Positions 1 through 8,889 of a stretch of 64,000 nucleotides of DNA are shown piece after piece. The translations under genes were made by a program, and so were the position numbers. Under the pieces are notes generated by a model. That model ran no database searches, was not told the origin of the DNA, and saw only the letters and a list, made by a program, of their open reading frames with translations. Location: contig CBDEGK010000008.1 in NCBI GenBank assembly GCA_965237855.1, positions 744,001 through 808,000 of the forward strand, read 5' to 3'. Position 1 is the stretch's first letter. The number at the start of each line of letters is the position of its first letter. The stretch comes from CBDEGK01 sp965237855. Its GTDB lineage: Bacteria > Pseudomonadota > Gammaproteobacteria > Pseudomonadales > Halieaceae.

Positions 1-500
1 ACCAGGCGCCTCTGATCAAAGGCATTAATGGTGACCCTGACGCCCTGCGCATTATGCAGCGTGAGCTGCGGCGCAATCGGGTTGAGAACCATTATTTCTT
101 TTGCGGCCGCGACATCATCGGCCACAAGGCTTTCAATCTGCCGATTGAGGAAGCCTGGCGGATATTGAATGAATCGCAAAAAGGTCTGTCCGGAGTGGAG
201 GCCCACGCCCGGCTCTCCATTACCCACTACAAGGGTAAAACCGAAGTGGTCGCGGTGACTAACGAGCCCATACCGGGTTTAGCCGGTAGCGAGAACGGCG
301 TGGTCTTTCTGAAGTTGTTGCGGGGCGCTGCTGATGCCCCGGACCGTGGAAAAACGGCGATACTGGGCCGCAACCCCGAGGCGATTTGGTTCAGTGGTTA
401 CAACGATAGAGTGTTGTTCGATGAGGCCGGGTTTTTCGATGATGTCGAGGTAGTCAGCCTGAATGAAGCAGATTCCCCGCGGGTCATTGCCAGCAATTAG
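1..500 (+). CDS. KamA-like radical SAM protein, C-terminal part (partial)
   Basis: The frame is open from base 3, so the gene begins outside the window; about 165 C-terminal residues are visible and it ends in TAG. The stretch PLIKGINGDP followed by a YFFCGRDIIG segment, an LPIEEAW helix and a GLSG turn matches the layout of the end of the lysine 2,3-aminomutase (KamA) radical SAM barrel (compare LLRGVND, YYIYQCD, SGY in that family). The glycine-rich PLP-lysine loop of true aminomutases (PGGGGK) is not present; HYKGKTEV sits at that place. A CoA-transferase pair follows 27 bases downstream. KamA-like assignment is by my recall of the family pattern; the substrate is unknown and it could be a non-aminomutase relative. 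Confidence 0.55.
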   Translation, partial: QAPLIKGINGDPDALRIMQRELRRNRVENHYFFCGRDIIGHKAFNLPIEEAWRILNESQKGLSGVEAHARLSITHYKGKTEVVAVTNEPIPGLAGSENGVVFLKLLRGAADAPDRGKTAILGRNPEAIWFSGYNDRVLFDEAGFFDDVEVVSLNEADSPRVIASN

Positions 501-527
501 GGATCGGAGCGGCGAAGGGTGTAAATC

Positions 528-1238
528 ATGATTGATAAACGCATAGATTCGCTGGCAGCAGCCGTCGCCGATATTCCCGATCAAGCCACGGTAATGATTG
601 GTGGTTTCGGTGAGGCCGGTAGCCCGATAGAATTGATCCACGCGCTGATAGATCAGGGTGCCACCAGGCTGACGGTGGTGAACAACAATACCGGTAGCGG
701 TCATGTCGGACTGGCCGCGCTGATTGAGTGCGGGCGTGTGGCGCGGATGATCTGCTCCTTTCCCCGCACCGCCAATTCCACGGTTTTTCCCGACCTGTAT
801 CAGCGCGGCGATATTGAACTGGAGTTGGTTCCACAGGGTACCCTGGCAGAGCGTATACGGGCTGGCGGAGCCGGCGTGCCGGCTTTCTACACGCCTACCG
901 CAGTGGGCACCCCCCTGTCTGAAGGCAAAGAGGTGCGCTCCTTTGAGGGTCGCGACTATGTGCTGGAATTCGGTCTGAAGGCAGATTTCGCTCTCATTAA
1001 AAGTGAGCGAGCCGACCGTTACGGCAACCTGGTGTACAACAAGACGGCGCGCAACTTCGCCCCCATTATGGCCATGGCCGCAGCCACCACTATCGTCCAG
1101 ACCCACCGCCCGGCGGAAGTGGGGGAGATCGATCCGGAGATGGTGGTCACACCGGGCATCTTTGTTGAGCGGGTGGTGACCGTCCTCGACCCGGCACAGG
1201 AGTCGGTGCTGGTGGCTGAAGGGAGGGTTTATCCATGA
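528..1238 (+). CDS. pcaI: 3-oxoacid CoA-transferase subunit A (PcaI type)
   Basis: A 236-residue alpha subunit of a class I CoA-transferase, which with the next gene moves CoA from succinyl-CoA to a 3-oxoacid. The N-terminal VMIGGFGEAGSPIELI glycine-rich loop, the VVNNNTGSG stretch, LVPQGTLAERIRAGGAG and the ARNFAPIMAMAA segment follow Pseudomonas 3-oxoadipate CoA-transferase PcaI closely. The stop overlaps the start of the B subunit (ATGA), so the two are translationally coupled. No other protocatechuate/catechol genes are in the window, so 3-oxoadipate as the substrate rests on similarity only; the amino-acid catabolic surroundings make another 3-oxoacid possible. Confidence 0.88.
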   Translation: MIDKRIDSLAAAVADIPDQATVMIGGFGEAGSPIELIHALIDQGATRLTVVNNNTGSGHVGLAALIECGRVARMICSFPRTANSTVFPDLYQRGDIELELVPQGTLAERIRAGGAGVPAFYTPTAVGTPLSEGKEVRSFEGRDYVLEFGLKADFALIKSERADRYGNLVYNKTARNFAPIMAMAAATTIVQTHRPAEVGEIDPEMVVTPGIFVERVVTVLDPAQESVLVAEGRVYP

Positions 1239-1903
1239 CGGAGCAGACGCTGGGCTGGAGTCGCGAACAAATGGCACAGCGCGCTGCGCTGGATATACCC
1301 GATGGTGCCTACGTCAACTTGGGGATTGGTATTCCGGAGAAAATAGCGGAGTACGTTCCCGAGGGCAGGGAGGTGATTTACCACACCGAGAATGGCCTGT
1401 TGGGAATGGGCGCACCACCGCAGCCCGGCCAGGAAGATCCGGAGTTGATCAATGCTGGCAAGAAGCAGGTTACCGCCATACCCGGGGCAGCTTACTTTCA
1501 CCACGGCGACAGTTTTTCAATGATTCGCGGCGGCCATATCGATATTTGCGTACTGGGTGCCATGCAGGTCGCGCAAAACGGTGACCTGGCCAACTGGTCG
1601 ACCGGCGCCGCCAATGCTATTCCCGCCGTGGGTGGGGCTATGGACCTGGTAGCCGGGGTTAGAACAATTTATGTGATTACCCAGCACTGTACCAAGAGCG
1701 GCGAACCCAAGTTGGTGGAGGCCTGTAGTTACCCGTTAACCGGGCCAGGGGTGGTCAGCCGCATCTACACCGATCTGGCGGTAATAGATGTGACGCCAGC
1801 AGGTTTAGTGGTGGTGGAACTGGCTCCGGCTGTCAACTTCGACTATGTGCAGCAGAGAACGGGCTGCCAACTTATCGCCGGGCCCCAGCAGGCCCATCTG
1901 TAG
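1235..1903 (+). CDS. pcaJ: 3-oxoacid CoA-transferase subunit B (PcaJ type)
   Basis: A 222-residue beta subunit carrying the catalytic glutamate in the HTENGLLGMG motif (about residue 50), which forms the glutamyl-CoA thioester. Further family landmarks are the NLGIGIPE loop near the N-terminus, the GAAYFHHGDSF segment and the RGGHIDICVLGAMQV stretch. It overlaps subunit A by four bases and is followed after 28 bases by a class III aminotransferase on the same strand, which suggests one transcription unit. Length is normal for this subunit. Confidence 0.88.
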   Translation: MTEQTLGWSREQMAQRAALDIPDGAYVNLGIGIPEKIAEYVPEGREVIYHTENGLLGMGAPPQPGQEDPELINAGKKQVTAIPGAAYFHHGDSFSMIRGGHIDICVLGAMQVAQNGDLANWSTGAANAIPAVGGAMDLVAGVRTIYVITQHCTKSGEPKLVEACSYPLTGPGVVSRIYTDLAVIDVTPAGLVVVELAPAVNFDYVQQRTGCQLIAGPQQAHL

Positions 1904-1931
1904 CGATCATTTACTCAGGACAGAGACGACA

Positions 1932-3251
1932 ATGAGTCAACATAGAGCGGACGAAACCTCTACCGCTGCTGCCTTGCATCAGCGGGCGCTCAAGGTCATG
2001 CCGGGTGGCTGCAGCCGCAACACCGTGTTGCGCAAACCCCACCCACTATATGCCGAGCGGGCGGAGGGTTGTTATGTTACCGATGTAGACGGTGTCAGGC
2101 GGATTGATTTTGCCAATAACATGGCGTCGCTAATCCACGGTCACGCGCAGCCGCAGATGGTGGCGGCGGTTACGGAACAACTGCACAAGGGCACGGCATA
2201 CTCCCTCGCGACTGAGGTGGAAATTCGCTATGCCGAGCACCTGACCCGTCGCAATGCGGGCTTCGACATGTTGCGTTTTGTCAATTCTGGCACCGAGGCG
2301 GTGATGTCCTGCTTGAAGGCTGCGCGCGCTTTCACCGGCCGCGCAAAAATTGCCAAGGTCGAAGGCGCTTACCACGGCCTGTATGATTTTGCCGAGGTTA
2401 GCCAGACCTCGAAACCGGGCAACTGGGGGAACGCCAGGCAGCCCGCCAGTGTACAGGTGGCTTACGGCACGCCGGCCTCTGTACTCGAGGATGTTGTGGT
2501 TATTCCTTTCAACGATGTCGAGCGGGCCATCGCGATTCTGAATCAGCACGCCGGTGAGTTGGCCTGCGTCATGGTAGACCTGATGCCGCATCGAATCGGC
2601 TTGTTATCGGCAGATCCGCAGTTTATATCCGCGTTGCGGGAATGGACGCTTGCCAATGGCGCCCTGTTGGTGTGCGACGAAGTTATTACCTTTCGCTCCA
2701 ATTACGGCGGGGCACAGCAACGCTACGATGTCGTTCCCGATCTGACTGCCTTGGGCAAGATGATTGGCGGTGGCTTTCCGGTCGGCGCACTGGCAGGACG
2801 CGCTGAGGTCATGGCCGTCATGAATCCCTGGGCAGACCAGGTGCTGTTTCCCCACTCTGGCACGTTTTCAGCCAACCCGGTGACCATGGTCGCCGGTCTG
2901 ACGGCCATGGAGCTGTTTGATCGCGCCGCGGTTGAGCGCTTGAACCTGCTGGCAGACTACACCCGTGAGCGAATTCGCGAGGCCATCAACATTGCCGATG
3001 TGCCAGCCTCAGTCACCGGGGTCGGCTCTATGTTCCGGGTGCACATGAAAGCAGAGGTGGGTAGCGATTACCGGGGGGCGTTCGTTGATTCCGAAGAGGC
3101 CCGGCGGATTAGCAGCATGTTGGACCACCTGTTTGACAGTGGCTTCATCATGATTAATACATGCTCCGGAGCGCTGTCCACCGCCATGACTGAAACCGAG
3201 ATCGACATGCTCGCGGAAGCCCTGCTGGCAGGATTTCGCAAGCTGTGCTAG
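1932..3251 (+). CDS. Class III aminotransferase, glutamate-1-semialdehyde aminomutase-like
   Basis: A PLP enzyme of 439 residues of the GSA-type branch of class III aminotransferases. Visible landmarks are MPGGCSRN near the N-terminus, the FVNSGTEAVMSCLKAAR phosphate-binding helix (about 116-132), AYHGLYD, the CDEVITFR aspartate (Asp249) and the PLP lysine in TALGKMIGGGFPVGA (Lys276). I start it at 1932, where CAGGACAGAG precedes the ATG; an upstream in-frame ATG at 1845 lies inside the CoA-transferase gene. It differs from housekeeping HemL in its context: it sits with KamA-like and CoA-transferase genes rather than tetrapyrrole genes, so a catabolic amino-acid or amino-mutase role is more likely. 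Substrate not deducible. Confidence 0.8.
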   Translation: MSQHRADETSTAAALHQRALKVMPGGCSRNTVLRKPHPLYAERAEGCYVTDVDGVRRIDFANNMASLIHGHAQPQMVAAVTEQLHKGTAYSLATEVEIRYAEHLTRRNAGFDMLRFVNSGTEAVMSCLKAARAFTGRAKIAKVEGAYHGLYDFAEVSQTSKPGNWGNARQPASVQVAYGTPASVLEDVVVIPFNDVERAIAILNQHAGELACVMVDLMPHRIGLLSADPQFISALREWTLANGALLVCDEVITFRSNYGGAQQRYDVVPDLTALGKMIGGGFPVGALAGRAEVMAVMNPWADQVLFPHSGTFSANPVTMVAGLTAMELFDRAAVERLNLLADYTRERIREAINIADVPASVTGVGSMFRVHMKAEVGSDYRGAFVDSEEARRISSMLDHLFDSGFIMINTCSGALSTAMTETEIDMLAEALLAGFRKLC

Positions 3252-3274
3252 CCGCGAAGTTCGATAGCAGCTTG

Positions 3275-4807
3275 CTACGAGCCCTGCGCCGGCCCATTGA
3301 GCAGGGCATCCCGGGTTTTTTCCAGGATCAGTTCAACCTCGCTCTCTCCCATTAAGAATCCCGGTGTGTAGCGCAGGGAATTGGTGCCACCGTGAATCAC
3401 CCCCAACCCGTTTTTTCTCAGGTACTCCTCAATGCTGCCCGCACCGCTGCACTTGAAGCGCGTGTTCAATTCACAGCTCAACAGTAGCCCGGTTCCCTGC
3501 ACATTGGTGATGGCTCCGTCCAGCTCGCTGGCCAGAGACTGCAATCCTTCCACCAACTGCTTGCCACGTAGCACGATGTTCTCGCGCAATTGGGGTGTAA
3601 AGCTGCGCAATACTTCCGCTGCAACATCGGCCGCACGCGGATTGCTGGTCATGGTGTTGCCGTAGAGGCCCCTCTGGTAAATTGCCGCTGTCGCCGCCGA
3701 CATGGCTAGCACCGACAGTGGAAACTGACCACCGTTGAGGGCCTTTGAATACACTTCCATGTCCGGCGGGGGCAAAGTCTGGAAGCCGGGATAGTCAACT
3801 ATCGACAACACACCGTGGGCCCGTAAGCCGGCCTGGATGGAGTCCACCAGGAACAGGGTACCGTGTTCTGCAGTGAGTTCCCGTGCGCGCAGATAGAACT
3901 CTGGGGTGATGGAAAGCCCCGGGTTGCCTTCTCCCATTACCGGCTCCATGAGTAGCGCTTCAATGTAAAAGCTTTGCTCCTGCGCCTGTTGAAAGGTCGC
4001 TTCCAGTGATTCGATGTTGTTGGGTTCTATGGTCAACAACTGCTCGGCATCGCGGAAAGATGCGAGATAGCGCTGGTAGTTCTCCATACTTGAATCGGAG
4101 TAACGGGCTGGCCGGTCGGTGCGCCCGTGGAAACTGCCGCGAAGGCTGGCGCAGCGAACAGGCTTGCCCGCGTGACGACCGCCCGGGTCGGTCATTTCCC
4201 TGGCGTTAATGTCTGAGATTCTCGAGCCGATGGTCACCGCTTCCGAGCCACTGTTCAGGCACAGAAAGCGAGCGAATGGCTCGGCATCATCGCGGCTATG
4301 TCCAATTTCCTTGCGCAGGCAATCGACGAGTGTCATTTGACTGATGGACGGGGTCATAATATTGGCCATAACCTGCGACTGGTTCATGGCGGCCAGAATC
4401 CCCGCCGGCGCGTGGCCCAGTCCCAGCATGCCATAGCCGCCGCAGTCGTACACGACTGCTCCTTTCAGGGTGACTATCCATGGTCCCTGGGCCGCCAGGG
4501 CAACATAGGGATTGACCTCATCCTCGGCGTAGAAATTCAGATAGCCGTCCTGGATCCGCTGGGCCTGTCTGGTCTCATCAAGTTCCAGTAAATCCCCGTG
4601 GCTGGTTTGCAGGTCATCGAAGGCAGTGTAGGCACGCTCGATAGCGCTTCGCAGGGCCGGGTCCCGGGGCAAGAATGTCAGCAAGGTTTGATCCGACAGT
4701 CCGACCGTGGTCGCCGGCCCACCATGTTCCCGCATTTGTGTCAGGCGAGCGGTGAAAAACTCGGTGTCGTGCGCACTGTTATGAACTAGGGCGGATGTTT
4801 GGGTCAT
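3275..4807 (-). CDS. Class III aminotransferase, lysine 6-aminotransferase-like
   Basis: A 510-residue PLP aminotransferase, longer than the usual 420-450 of the class but near the length of Flavobacterium-type lysine 6-aminotransferases. Seen: YDCGGYGMLGLGHAP, CLNSGSEAVTIGSR (phosphate loop, about 184-195), SFHGRT, LLMEPVMGEGN, FLVDSIQAG (Asp322) and the PLP lysine in YSKALNGGQFP (Lys355). The usual DE[VI]Q after the cofactor aspartate is DSIQ here. It lies beside an Lrp-type regulator and a divergent ALDH7 dehydrogenase, the enzyme that oxidises aminoadipate semialdehyde. I infer that it makes that aldehyde from lysine or a close analogue. It converges on the GSA-like gene with 23 bases between. 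Confidence 0.7.
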   Translation of the reverse strand: MTQTSALVHNSAHDTEFFTARLTQMREHGGPATTVGLSDQTLLTFLPRDPALRSAIERAYTAFDDLQTSHGDLLELDETRQAQRIQDGYLNFYAEDEVNPYVALAAQGPWIVTLKGAVVYDCGGYGMLGLGHAPAGILAAMNQSQVMANIMTPSISQMTLVDCLRKEIGHSRDDAEPFARFLCLNSGSEAVTIGSRISDINAREMTDPGGRHAGKPVRCASLRGSFHGRTDRPARYSDSSMENYQRYLASFRDAEQLLTIEPNNIESLEATFQQAQEQSFYIEALLMEPVMGEGNPGLSITPEFYLRARELTAEHGTLFLVDSIQAGLRAHGVLSIVDYPGFQTLPPPDMEVYSKALNGGQFPLSVLAMSAATAAIYQRGLYGNTMTSNPRAADVAAEVLRSFTPQLRENIVLRGKQLVEGLQSLASELDGAITNVQGTGLLLSCELNTRFKCSGAGSIEEYLRKNGLGVIHGGTNSLRYTPGFLMGESEVELILEKTRDALLNGPAQGS

Positions 4808-4837
4808 TGACGTTCTCCCATGGGTAGCGTGGAATAA

Positions 4838-5272
4838 TTAGCGTTCAAACCTGGTCTCCAGGATGACCGAGGAATTGGTGCGGGCGATGCCGTCCAGGCC
4901 GGCAATTTCATCGAGCAGCCTGCTCAACTCCCCGGTGGAGTGGGCCTCCACCAGCGCGATCATGTCGTAGGCACCACTAATGGCGTACAGCGCGGTCACC
5001 TTGTGCATCTGTTTCAGCTCGGCATGGGCCTGCCCGGTGAGCTTCTGGTCAAGTTCAATCAACACGTGGGCGCGAATCAGGTCGGCGCTGTAATTCTCGC
5101 CCAGCTGCAGGGTAAAGCCAGTGATGACGCCATTTTCTAACAGTTTGTTGAGCCGGCTTTGTACCGTCGACCGGGACAAGCCCAATTGTCGGGCCAATTC
5201 CGAGGTGGTGGCGCGGGAGTTGTCACGTAACCGACTCAGCAGTGCCTGGTCTGTAGCATCCAGTTCTGGCAT
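4838..5272 (-). CDS. Lrp/AsnC family transcriptional regulator
   Basis: A 144-residue regulator with an N-terminal winged helix-turn-helix (DATDQALLSRLRDNSR, then TTSELARQLGLSRSTVQSRL) and a C-terminal RAM/AsnC ligand-binding domain containing the AISGAYDMIALVEA strand. Lrp-family proteins sense amino acids and usually control adjacent transport or catabolic genes. It ends 30 bases before the lysine-aminotransferase-like gene on the same strand and is divergent from the ALDH7 gene, so local control of both is the obvious inference. A small palindrome between the divergent starts (5307-5319) is a candidate site. Confidence 0.9.
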   Translation of the reverse strand: MPELDATDQALLSRLRDNSRATTSELARQLGLSRSTVQSRLNKLLENGVITGFTLQLGENYSADLIRAHVLIELDQKLTGQAHAELKQMHKVTALYAISGAYDMIALVEAHSTGELSRLLDEIAGLDGIARTNSSVILETRFER

Positions 5273-5306
5273 AGATGATCCAAATGGCCTAGTTAAATAG
5301 CAAGTT

Positions 5307-5319
5307 GATATATTATATC
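5307..5319. promoter_or_regulatory. Palindrome in the divergent lrp-type / ALDH7 control region
   Basis: A perfect 6-base inverted repeat (GATATA / TATATC) around a single central T lies in the AT-rich 132-base gap between the regulator and the ALDH7 gene. On the minus strand it contains an exact TATAAT (5317-5312), about 40 bases upstream of the regulator start. Lrp-family proteins bind AT-rich palindromes of this sort, so it may be an autoregulatory operator. This is inference from position and symmetry only. Confidence 0.4.
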
Positions 5320-5404
5320 GTTATATTGACCAATAGACCCCTTCAATTCAACTTATTAAGTCGTCATAATGCCTTATCTAGGCGATTACTGAGGAATTCT
5401 CATC

Positions 5405-6913
<1,509 letters not shown>

Positions 6914-6953
6914 TTGGGGGCCCGCCGTTCAGAGATAAACTAAGGCGCTATCT

Positions 6954-7343
6954 ATGATCGATCACATATCTGTCGGCGTTGCCGATCTCAAGGCGGCAGG
7001 GAAACTATACGAGGCTGCGCTGCAGGTTCTCGGTATGGCCAAAATAGTCGACGAGCCCGACACCTGTGGCTTTGGCAAGGACTATCCGGAGTTTTGGCTA
7101 AACTACCGTCCCGATGGTCAGGTGGCCGACGACTCGGGTATGCATATCTGCCTGCGGGCGCGCAGTGTTGTAGCGGTAAAGGCGTTTCATGCGGCGGCGC
7201 TGGCCTCGGGTGCCAGCTGTGCCGGAGAACCCGGTTTTCGCCCTCAGTACAGTAAGCAGTACTATGCGGCCTTTATAAATGACCTGGATGGGAACAAAAT
7301 TGAGGCGGTGACATTTGCCGATCCGGAACCCCTCAATGAGTGA
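6954..7343 (+). CDS. VOC (glyoxalase/bleomycin-resistance fold) family protein
   Basis: A 129-residue single-domain member of the vicinal oxygen chelate superfamily. It opens with the typical MIDHISVGVADLKAAGKLYEAAL, putting the first metal histidine at position 4, and ends with an AAFINDLDGNKIEAV strand containing the second-half acidic ligand. GMHICLRA supplies a central histidine. Such proteins range from glyoxalases to dioxygenases and thiol transferases, so no reaction is assigned. The stop overlaps the next gene by eight bases. Confidence 0.8.
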   Translation: MIDHISVGVADLKAAGKLYEAALQVLGMAKIVDEPDTCGFGKDYPEFWLNYRPDGQVADDSGMHICLRARSVVAVKAFHAAALASGASCAGEPGFRPQYSKQYYAAFINDLDGNKIEAVTFADPEPLNE

Positions 7344-7794
7344 TCTGACAACGCTGCTGGCGGAACGCGATATCTACCGTCAGTTGGTGCGTTTTGCCCG
7401 CGCCATGGACGAGCGCGACTGGTCGGCCATGGACAATATTACCAGCGCCGATATCCAGGCCGATGTAGGTGCCGGCAAGCTGGATGGGCGCGGGGCATTT
7501 GTTGCCAATATGCGCTCCTTCCTCGATGACTGCGGTCCGACCCAGCACATGTTGGGTAACGTGCTGATTGAGATAGAGGGAGACACTGCCAGTAGTCGCG
7601 CCTACGTGAGTGATATGCACCTGGGCACCGGGGATATGGAGGATATGACATTCAGTACCCTGGGTGACTATCACGATCGTTGGGAAAGACACGGAGAGCA
7701 GTGGCTGATGGTGAAGCGAATTAAACACAACCGTGGACTAATCGGTTCCATACAGGTACTGGGGCCGGGCCCCGAGGGATTTTCCAATGAGTGA
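7336..7794 (+). CDS. SnoaL-like / NTF2-fold protein
   Basis: A 152-residue cone-shaped NTF2-fold protein of the SnoaL_4 type: ERDIYRQLVRFARAMDERDW opens the family helix, followed by an aspartate-rich IQADVG, a long beta region and a closing DYHDRWERHGEQWLMVKR hairpin. Relatives include polyketide cyclases, dehydratases and small hydrolases. I use the ATG at 7336, which overlaps the VOC stop, rather than 7315. The 3' end overlaps the next gene by eight bases. Function unknown. Confidence 0.75.
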   Translation: MSDLTTLLAERDIYRQLVRFARAMDERDWSAMDNITSADIQADVGAGKLDGRGAFVANMRSFLDDCGPTQHMLGNVLIEIEGDTASSRAYVSDMHLGTGDMEDMTFSTLGDYHDRWERHGEQWLMVKRIKHNRGLIGSIQVLGPGPEGFSNE

Positions 7795-8122
7795 TCTGCC
7801 TGCCTGTCCGGAATGTAGCTCTGCCTACGCCTACGAGGATCGCGACCAATTGGTGTGTCCGGAATGTGGCCATGAATGGAAACCAGGACAGAGCGCAGAT
7901 GACGCCGTGCGAACCATCACCGATGCCAACGGTAATCTGCTGGCCGATGGCGACACGGTGACCGTGATCAAGGACCTGAAAGTAAAGGGCTCTTCGTCGG
8001 TGGTGAAAGTGGGCACCAAAGTTAAACGTATTCGCCTGGTAGATGGCGACCACGACATCGACTGCAAGATAGATGGCATTGGCGCCATGAAACTGAAATC
8101 ACAGTTCGTCAAAAAAGCCTGA
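7787..8122 (+). CDS. yjdM: YjdM (PhnA-like) zinc-ribbon protein
   Basis: A 111-residue protein with an N-terminal zinc ribbon (CPECSSAYAYEDRDQLVCPECGHEW, four cysteines at about 7, 10, 25 and 28) and a C-terminal SH3-like half (VTVIKDLKVKGSSSVVKVGTKVK). This is the architecture of E. coli YjdM, historically called PhnA and linked to phosphonate utilisation but not itself shown to cleave phosphonates here. No other phn genes are in the window. It overlaps the SnoaL-like gene start-to-stop. Confidence 0.88.
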   Translation: MSDLPACPECSSAYAYEDRDQLVCPECGHEWKPGQSADDAVRTITDANGNLLADGDTVTVIKDLKVKGSSSVVKVGTKVKRIRLVDGDHDIDCKIDGIGAMKLKSQFVKKA

Positions 8123-8129
8123 GTTGGCG

Positions 8130-8834
8130 ATGTCTCGTACCATAGAGGCGGCGCTGCATGAGCTGGCAGACCCAGTGATTGCAGAGCACGCCCAACGTTT
8201 CTTTAAAACCGGCCCTGGTGAGTATGGCGAGGGTGATCGATTCCTGGGAATCCGGGTTCCGGTGTTAAGGCAGCAGGCCAGGAAATTTGGGGATTTACCA
8301 CTCGCCCAGGTACGGGCCTCCCTGCACTCCCCCTGGCACGAGGCGCGCCTGTGCGCATTACTGGTGCTGGTTCTCAAGTTCGAAGGTGGCGATAAGCGGC
8401 AACAGGCGCAGATCTATCAGCTCTATCTCGACAACACGGCTTACATGAATAACTGGGACCTGGTGGATTGTTCGGCGCATTACATTGTTGGTGCTCATCT
8501 GCGCAACCGCGACCGGGGCGTGCTCTACCAATTGGCGCAATCCGACCGCCTCTGGGAGCGCCGCATCGCCATGATTGCCACCTGGATATTTATTCGCGAC
8601 AACGACCTGGCTGATGCATTTGCGCTGGCTGAGAATTTGCTCGGCGACGAGGAAGACCTGATGCACAAGGCGGTCGGGTGGATGCTGCGCGAGGTAGGTA
8701 AGCGCGATGGCCCGGGCCTAAGATCATTCCTGCAGCGGCATTACGATCGATGCCCCCGCACGACCTTGCGCTATGCCATCGAAAAGTTTCCAGAACCAGA
8801 ACGCAAACGCTATCTTAAAGGGGACTTTCACTGA
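8130..8834 (+). CDS. AlkD-like DNA alkylation repair protein
   Basis: A 234-residue all-helical HEAT-like repeat protein of the DNA alkylation repair (AlkD) family. Landmarks are GEGDRFLGIRVPVLRQQARKF, LHSPWHEARLCALLVL, the NNWDLVDCSAHYIVG segment that carries the family Trp-Asp pair, and WERRIAMIATWIFIR. AlkD glycosylases remove cationic alkylpurines without base flipping. I prefer the ATG at 8130; a TTG at 8124 is also in frame. It begins seven bases after yjdM. Two other alkylation-repair genes occur at 53-55 kb. Confidence 0.85.
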   Translation: MSRTIEAALHELADPVIAEHAQRFFKTGPGEYGEGDRFLGIRVPVLRQQARKFGDLPLAQVRASLHSPWHEARLCALLVLVLKFEGGDKRQQAQIYQLYLDNTAYMNNWDLVDCSAHYIVGAHLRNRDRGVLYQLAQSDRLWERRIAMIATWIFIRDNDLADAFALAENLLGDEEDLMHKAVGWMLREVGKRDGPGLRSFLQRHYDRCPRTTLRYAIEKFPEPERKRYLKGDFH

Positions 8835-8889
8835 TAGCTTGAACAGAGAAACCAGGCAACTACTCACAATAACGATAAGAATTCCTATT

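Noticed and set aside
279..1277. Long open frame on the minus strand opposite the CoA-transferase genes
   Set aside because: The plus-strand PcaI/PcaJ proteins are clear matches; the minus frame has no recognisable domain and is a mirror effect of GC-rich codons.
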